A DNA stretch of 64,000 nucleotides, from positions 1-64,000 of the forward strand of contig SCTK01000007.1 in assembly GCA_004298905.1 (NCBI GenBank), in the 5' to 3' direction. The translations under genes and the position numbers were made by a program. Shown here one piece after another: positions 59,778 through 64,000 of this stretch. Each line of letters begins with the position of its first letter. The stretch's first letter is position 1. Source of the DNA: Burkholderiaceae bacterium (GTDB taxonomy: Bacteria > Pseudomonadota > Gammaproteobacteria > Burkholderiales > Burkholderiaceae_D). Below the pieces are notes generated by a model that saw only the letters and a program-made list of their open reading frames with translations, made no database searches and had not been told where the DNA came from.

Positions 59778-61715
59778 ATGGCGGGACCGGGCAGATCATT
59801 GGCAAAAGCGCAAGCAAAAACTCAGGTGGCGCACATTTCGTTGGCGCTGGCATTGGTTCTCACGCTGACGGCGTGTTCGCAGCAACAGATCAAACCATCG
59901 AGCGCGCATCTGGGCAGTCAGGCCAATGCACCTGTGCCATCCGCCGACAGCGCGCCGATTCCGGCCCCGGTGCTGCACAGCCCGCTGCCACCCAAGCCGC
60001 GTCAGGTCGTGCCGACGGAAACCTTCAGCGTGGTGGTGACCAATGTCGATGCTGCCGAGTTGTTGTTTGCCCTGGCGCGCGATGCCAAGCTGAATATCGA
60101 TGTGCATCCCGGCATCAGCGGCACCGTCACGCTCAACGCCATTAATCAGACGCTGCAGCAATTGTTGGATCGCATCGCACGTCAGATCGACATGCGCTAC
60201 GAACTCAATGGCGGCACGCTGACCATCTTGCCCGATACGCCCTATCTGAAAAACTATCGCATCGACTACCTGAACATGGCGCGAAATGCCTCCACCCAGG
60301 TCAATGTCGCCACGCAAGTCAGCACGACCGGTAGCGGCGCTACCGAGAATGCCGCAGGCAGTGCGGCGGGCGCCAATAATTCTCTGACCACGTTGTCGAG
60401 CAGTTCGAACAACCGTTTCTGGGAAACGCTGGTCGCCAATGTGCGCGACCTGCTGCGCGAAACCGACAAGATCCTGCCGGACGGCAGTTCGGAAACCACG
60501 ACCGAACAAAGTGGCACGCAATCCACCTCGGGCACCGGCGCGCAACCGCCGCGCAGCACGCGCAGCAGCAGCTATGGCACCTCGATTGCCGAGAGTCCGA
60601 ATCCCGCTACGCTGCAAAGCAATGCGGCCACCGTCGTGCGCCGCACCACCTTCCGCGAAGCGGCTGCAGTGATTGCCAACCCCGAAAGCGGTGTGCTGGC
60701 GGTGCGCGCGACCAGCCGCCAGCATGAAAAAGTGCAGGAATTTCTCGATCAGGTGATGCAAAGTGCGCGCCGTCAGGTGTTGATCGAAGCCACGGTGGTC
60801 GAGGTGCAGCTGTCCGATCAATATCAGCAAGGCATCAACTGGGGCGCCTTGCGTGCCGGCAAGGGTTGGTCGATTGCGCAGCAGCCGCTGGGGGCGGCCT
60901 TGAGTTCCGGTAGTGCCATCAACAGCGGCCCCGGCGGCACAGTCTTCCCGCAACTGAACAGTGTTTCGACGGCGGGCGGCAACAACCCCAGTCTGCTGGT
61001 GCTGCGCTATCTGGGAAATGCCGGTAGCGCCTCAATCGCCGCCGCCGTTTCCCTGCTGGAATCGTATGGCAAGGTGCGCGTGCTCTCCAGCCCCAAGCTC
61101 TCGGTCTTGAACAACCAGACCGCCTTGCTCAAGGTGGTCGACAACAAGGTGTATTTCACTGTGCAATCGCAGGTCACGCCGGGCAACAACAACAGCAATG
61201 CCGTCACCACCTTCACCACCACCGTGCATACCGTGCCGGTCGGTTTCGTGATGAGCGTGACGCCGCAAATCGAACCCTCGGGCATGGTGAGCGTTGATGT
61301 GCGCCCCACCATTTCGCGCATCATCGGTTATGTGAACGACCCCAACCCATCGCTGGGCGCGACCGTCAGCCGCATTCCCGAAGTGCAGACGCGCGAGCTG
61401 GAATCGATTCTGCGCGTGCAGACCGGCAACATTGCCATCATGGGCGGGCTGATGCAGGATTCGGTCAGCAACAACAACGATGCGATTCCCGGTGCGTCCA
61501 GTATTCCGGTGATCGGCAGTGCTTTCAAATACAGCAATCAATTGGCCAATAAAAACGAGCTGGTGATTTTTCTGCGCCCGGTGGTGTTGCTGGATGCCAG
61601 CCTCGAAGGTGATTTGAAAAACTTCAAGGCCTTGCAACCGCAGGAGGATTTTTTCCTGAAAGAGGATCGGCTGCGTCAGGGGATTCCCTCCCCCGCTGAG
61701 GAGAGCAAGCCATGA
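59778..61715 (+). CDS. mshL: MSHA-type pilus secretin MshL
   Basis: Outer-membrane secretin of about 645 residues. A lipoprotein signal (LALVLTLTACS) near residue 34, a secretin/TonB short N-terminal domain (about 85-150, LLFALARDAKLNIDVHPGISG), a serine-rich insertion (about 180-280), an N1-type domain and the secretin beta-barrel domain (about 420-625, with VRVLSSPKLSVLNNQTALLKV and TGNIAIMGGLM). ATG 59778 is taken as the first start before the signal. It overlaps the TPR gene by four bases. Confidence 0.9.
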   Translation: MAGPGRSLAKAQAKTQVAHISLALALVLTLTACSQQQIKPSSAHLGSQANAPVPSADSAPIPAPVLHSPLPPKPRQVVPTETFSVVVTNVDAAELLFALARDAKLNIDVHPGISGTVTLNAINQTLQQLLDRIARQIDMRYELNGGTLTILPDTPYLKNYRIDYLNMARNASTQVNVATQVSTTGSGATENAAGSAAGANNSLTTLSSSSNNRFWETLVANVRDLLRETDKILPDGSSETTTEQSGTQSTSGTGAQPPRSTRSSSYGTSIAESPNPATLQSNAATVVRRTTFREAAAVIANPESGVLAVRATSRQHEKVQEFLDQVMQSARRQVLIEATVVEVQLSDQYQQGINWGALRAGKGWSIAQQPLGAALSSGSAINSGPGGTVFPQLNSVSTAGGNNPSLLVLRYLGNAGSASIAAAVSLLESYGKVRVLSSPKLSVLNNQTALLKVVDNKVYFTVQSQVTPGNNNSNAVTTFTTTVHTVPVGFVMSVTPQIEPSGMVSVDVRPTISRIIGYVNDPNPSLGATVSRIPEVQTRELESILRVQTGNIAIMGGLMQDSVSNNNDAIPGASSIPVIGSAFKYSNQLANKNELVIFLRPVVLLDASLEGDLKNFKALQPQEDFFLKEDRLRQGIPSPAEESKP

Positions 61716-62953
61716 GTCTGCTGCTTGATGCGTTGAAAAAGGCCGAGGCCAAGCAGGGCGAGGCGCATACGGCGGCGGGTCCGCAGGGAAGTCGTCTCGA
61801 ACTGGAGGCGCTGGAACAAATCAAGGCGCCTGCACGATCGCAAACCGCCCACGTGCACGCATCACACACTCCACCCGCATCGCGCGCGGGTCAGGCGAAT
61901 GTGCGTCAAAGCATGCAGGCACAGCTGGCGGCGCGCGCGGCGTTGTCGCGTAATCGTGGCGCACTGGACTGGTTGACCTTTCCGGTGGCGGTCGCAGCGG
62001 TTTTGATTGTCGGTGGATTGACTGGCGGCTATGTGCTCTACCGCAGCTATACCAGCATGCCTTCCGCCGTTGGTTTGCAAACGGCCGCGTCGCCGACACA
62101 CGGCAGCGTGCTCACGGATCCCGCGCTGTTGAATGCGCCGCGGCGTGACAACACGTTGTTGCCTGTGGCTGCGCAAGCGCCCCTGGCAACTGTGGTGCCG
62201 CAGAATGCATCGCAACCGCGCGTTGCACTGGTCAGCCCCGCTCCCGTTGCAGCCCCGGCAGCGCCTGCGTCGATGCCCAAGGCCGCGCCTGTTGACCGCA
62301 GCCCTACGCCCACGTTCAGTCACCAGCTGCAAGCGCGCGAGGAGTTGAGCCAGAGCCTGAATGCCGGTTATCAAGCCTTGCAGCAAGACGATCGTGCCAG
62401 TGCGCTGGCCCACTATCAACGGGCATTGCAATTGGATGCCAGCAATCTCGATGCCTTGCTCGGTCTGGGCTATGTGGCGCAGCAGGATAATCGTACGGAA
62501 GCCGCTACGGTTTATTTCAGACAAGCACTCAGTCTTGATCCGCGCAATCCCTATGCACTCACGGCGCTCGCGAACATGAATGATGCAGCGAATGTAAATG
62601 GCACGGCATCCGAAAGCCGTTTGAAATATCTGTCTGCGCATACGGCCGGCACGGAAGAAGAAATCAGTGGCGCGCTGCAATTTGCACTGGGCAACACGCT
62701 GGCCGCTCAGCTGCGTTGGGATGAAGCGCAGCAAGCCTATTTCAATGCGGTGGCAGCGCAGCCGCGCAATCCCGACTACCTTTTCAATCTGGCCGTCAGT
62801 CTGGATCAGTTGCACCAGTCGCAGCCCGCACTGGATTATTACCGCAAGGCGCTGGCAGCGGCGAATGCCATGACGGCGCACTTCGACGCACAGCAAGTGG
62901 CGCAGCGTGCGCAGGCGCTCGAGCACGCGCTCAAGCAAGCGCAGAAAAACTGA
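61712..62953 (+). CDS. TPR protein of the MSHA-like pilus operon (MshN-like)
   Basis: A 413-residue protein starting MSLLLDALKKAEAKQ (typical of MshN/GspB-like proteins), with one membrane segment (about 92-112), a proline/alanine-rich linker and TPR repeats from about residue 205 to 405 (QALQQDDRASALAHYQRAL, LDALLGLGYVAQ). It lies between mshL and the mshE-like gene, as mshN does in Vibrio-type clusters. Confidence 0.8.
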   Translation: MSLLLDALKKAEAKQGEAHTAAGPQGSRLELEALEQIKAPARSQTAHVHASHTPPASRAGQANVRQSMQAQLAARAALSRNRGALDWLTFPVAVAAVLIVGGLTGGYVLYRSYTSMPSAVGLQTAASPTHGSVLTDPALLNAPRRDNTLLPVAAQAPLATVVPQNASQPRVALVSPAPVAAPAAPASMPKAAPVDRSPTPTFSHQLQAREELSQSLNAGYQALQQDDRASALAHYQRALQLDASNLDALLGLGYVAQQDNRTEAATVYFRQALSLDPRNPYALTALANMNDAANVNGTASESRLKYLSAHTAGTEEEISGALQFALGNTLAAQLRWDEAQQAYFNAVAAQPRNPDYLFNLAVSLDQLHQSQPALDYYRKALAAANAMTAHFDAQQVAQRAQALEHALKQAQKN

Positions 62954-62962
62954 CGTCCGCTC

Positions 62963-64000
62963 ATGGCACGCAAGGCGCTTGGCCAAACCCTGGTAGACGA
63001 TGGCTTGATCAGCGAAGATCAGTTGCGCATCGCCCTGCAGGAGCAGGCACGGCTGCAGCAGCCACTCGGCAAGATTCTCATCAACCTCGGCTTCCTGACT
63101 GAAAGCACGCTGCGCGATTCGCTCTCCGAAACGCTGGGGCAAGGCACCGTCGATCTCTCCAGCATCGCCGTCGATGCGGCTGCGCTGCAAATGATTCCAC
63201 GCGACTTCGCACGCCACTACAAAATTTTTCCGGTGGCGCTGGATGCTGAATTAGGGCGGCTGACGATCGCCATGGCCAGCGCACACGATGTCGTTGCGCT
63301 CGACCAGTTGCGCTTGCGCCTGCGCAGCCAGTTCGACCGCGAGCCCACGCTGGTGCCCTTGCTGGCGGGCGAAACCGATCTGCTCGACGCCATCGACCGC
63401 TACTACGCCTACGAATTTTCCATCGACGGCATTTTGCGCGAGATCGAAACCGGCACCATCGAATTGCAACCCTATGCGCTGCAGGGCGAGGATTACGGCC
63501 AGCCGGTGGTGCGCCTGATCAACGCGCTGCTGGCGGATGCCGCGCGCGGCGGCGCTTCCGATATCCACTTCGAACCCGAACCCGCTTTTCTGCGCATTCG
63601 TTATCGCATCGATGGCGTGTTGCGCCAAGTGCGCGCACTGCATCGCAGCTACTGGCCCGCCATGCTGGTGCGGCTGAAAGTGGTGAGCGGCATGAATCTG
63701 GCCGAATCGCGCGCGCCGCAGGATGGTCGCATCACGCTGACCATTTCCGGCCGCGAAATCGACTTTCGTGCTTCGACCCAGCCGGTTACGCACGGCGAAA
63801 ATTTTGTCGCCCGGATTCTCGACCGTCAGCGCGGCATCTTCACCCTTGATGGCCTCGGCTTGCAGGAACACATCCTCAGCGAACTGAAGTTGATGCTGGC
63901 GCGTCCGGAAGGGCTGATTCTCGTCACCGGCCCGACCGGCAGCGGCAAGACCACCACGCTGTATTCCGTGCTCAACCATTTGAACAGCGAACACATCAAC
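62963..64000 (+). CDS. mshE: MSHA/type II-type assembly ATPase MshE, 3' end outside the window
   Basis: The first 346 residues of a GspE/PilB-family ATPase; the stop is beyond the window. The N-terminal MshEN domain has two tandem LGxxL motifs (LGQTLVDDGLISEDQL and LGKILINLGFLTESTL), which in MshE-type ATPases form a c-di-GMP site. The ATPase domain starts near residue 175 and reaches Walker A GPTGSGKTTTLY at the edge. ATG 62963 is nine bases after the TPR stop. Confidence 0.92.
   Translation, partial: MARKALGQTLVDDGLISEDQLRIALQEQARLQQPLGKILINLGFLTESTLRDSLSETLGQGTVDLSSIAVDAAALQMIPRDFARHYKIFPVALDAELGRLTIAMASAHDVVALDQLRLRLRSQFDREPTLVPLLAGETDLLDAIDRYYAYEFSIDGILREIETGTIELQPYALQGEDYGQPVVRLINALLADAARGGASDIHFEPEPAFLRIRYRIDGVLRQVRALHRSYWPAMLVRLKVVSGMNLAESRAPQDGRITLTISGREIDFRASTQPVTHGENFVARILDRQRGIFTLDGLGLQEHILSELKLMLARPEGLILVTGPTGSGKTTTLYSVLNHLNSEHIN

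Noticed and set aside
61862-63217. Minus-strand open frame of 451 codons
   Set aside because: Antisense to the TPR gene and mshE, both of which have recognisable domains.

Overview
The window looks like chromosomal DNA of a betaproteobacterium, probably Rhodocyclales or Nitrosomonadales. It is GC-rich. The gene content is typical of that class: a PhaM-like granule protein, DUF1840, a short HisG, the mla-yadGH-ibaG-murA-his-tat gene order, ptsN-hprK, and an fdx-coaD-rsmD-M16 cluster. It spans the dnaA end of the chromosome. No rRNA, tRNA, CRISPR array, insertion sequence or prophage was seen.

Layout. (1) 1-5.3 kb, minus strand: the first codons of an unidentified gene behind a leader that can hide its ribosome binding site, then coq7, mtgA, and a tightly packed aroE / TonB-like / RNB-ribonuclease operon. 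(2) 5.3-11.4 kb, plus strand: dnaA, dnaN, gyrB. A perfect DnaA box overlaps the probable dnaA promoter, and weaker boxes lie between dnaA and dnaN. (3) 11.4-19 kb: an accessory block with a stress-type envelope set (YqjD, YqjE, DUF1328, CsbD and BON proteins) around a CHASE3 histidine kinase and two response regulators, then DUF1840, a uracil-DNA glycosylase gene broken by an in-frame stop, and two parS sites. The usual rpmH-rnpA-yidC-mnmE genes are absent. (4) 19-23.3 kb: mnmG, rsmG, parA, parB. (5) 23-31 kb: a DUF3108 protein, a degenerate HD-GYP protein, argS, a SPOR protein, dsbA, an SDR and rlpA. (6) 30.5-38.1 kb, minus: FIST protein, phaM, hprK, ptsN, ferredoxin, coaD, rsmD and a pair of M16 peptidase-like proteins. 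(7) 38.1-41.4 kb, plus: ftsY and a chemotaxis receptor with a convincing sigma-28-type promoter. (8) 41.4-58.6 kb, mostly minus: a long superoperon running mlaFEDACB, an ABC-2 exporter, ibaG, murA, hisG, hisD, [break], hisB, hisH, hisA, hisF, hisI, hisE, a HIT protein, tatA, tatB, tatC. The break contains an AT-rich membrane protein gene of unknown function and hisC in the opposite orientation. (9) 58.7-64 kb, plus: MSHA-type pilus genes (mshM, mshL, a TPR protein, mshE), the last cut by the window edge.

How the genes fit together: replication start and chromosome partition (dnaA/dnaN/gyrB with parS/parAB), cell-envelope upkeep (Mla phospholipid transport, MurA, MtgA, RlpA, Tat), histidine biosynthesis, PTS-Ntr signalling, and motility or surface behaviour (chemoreceptor, MSHA pilus ATPase with a c-di-GMP-type N-terminus, HD-GYP-like protein). 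The most noteworthy points are the disrupted his operon, a repeated long palindrome in that operon, the nonsense-interrupted glycosylase, the RBS-hiding leader at the left edge, and terminators placed inside or between tat genes.
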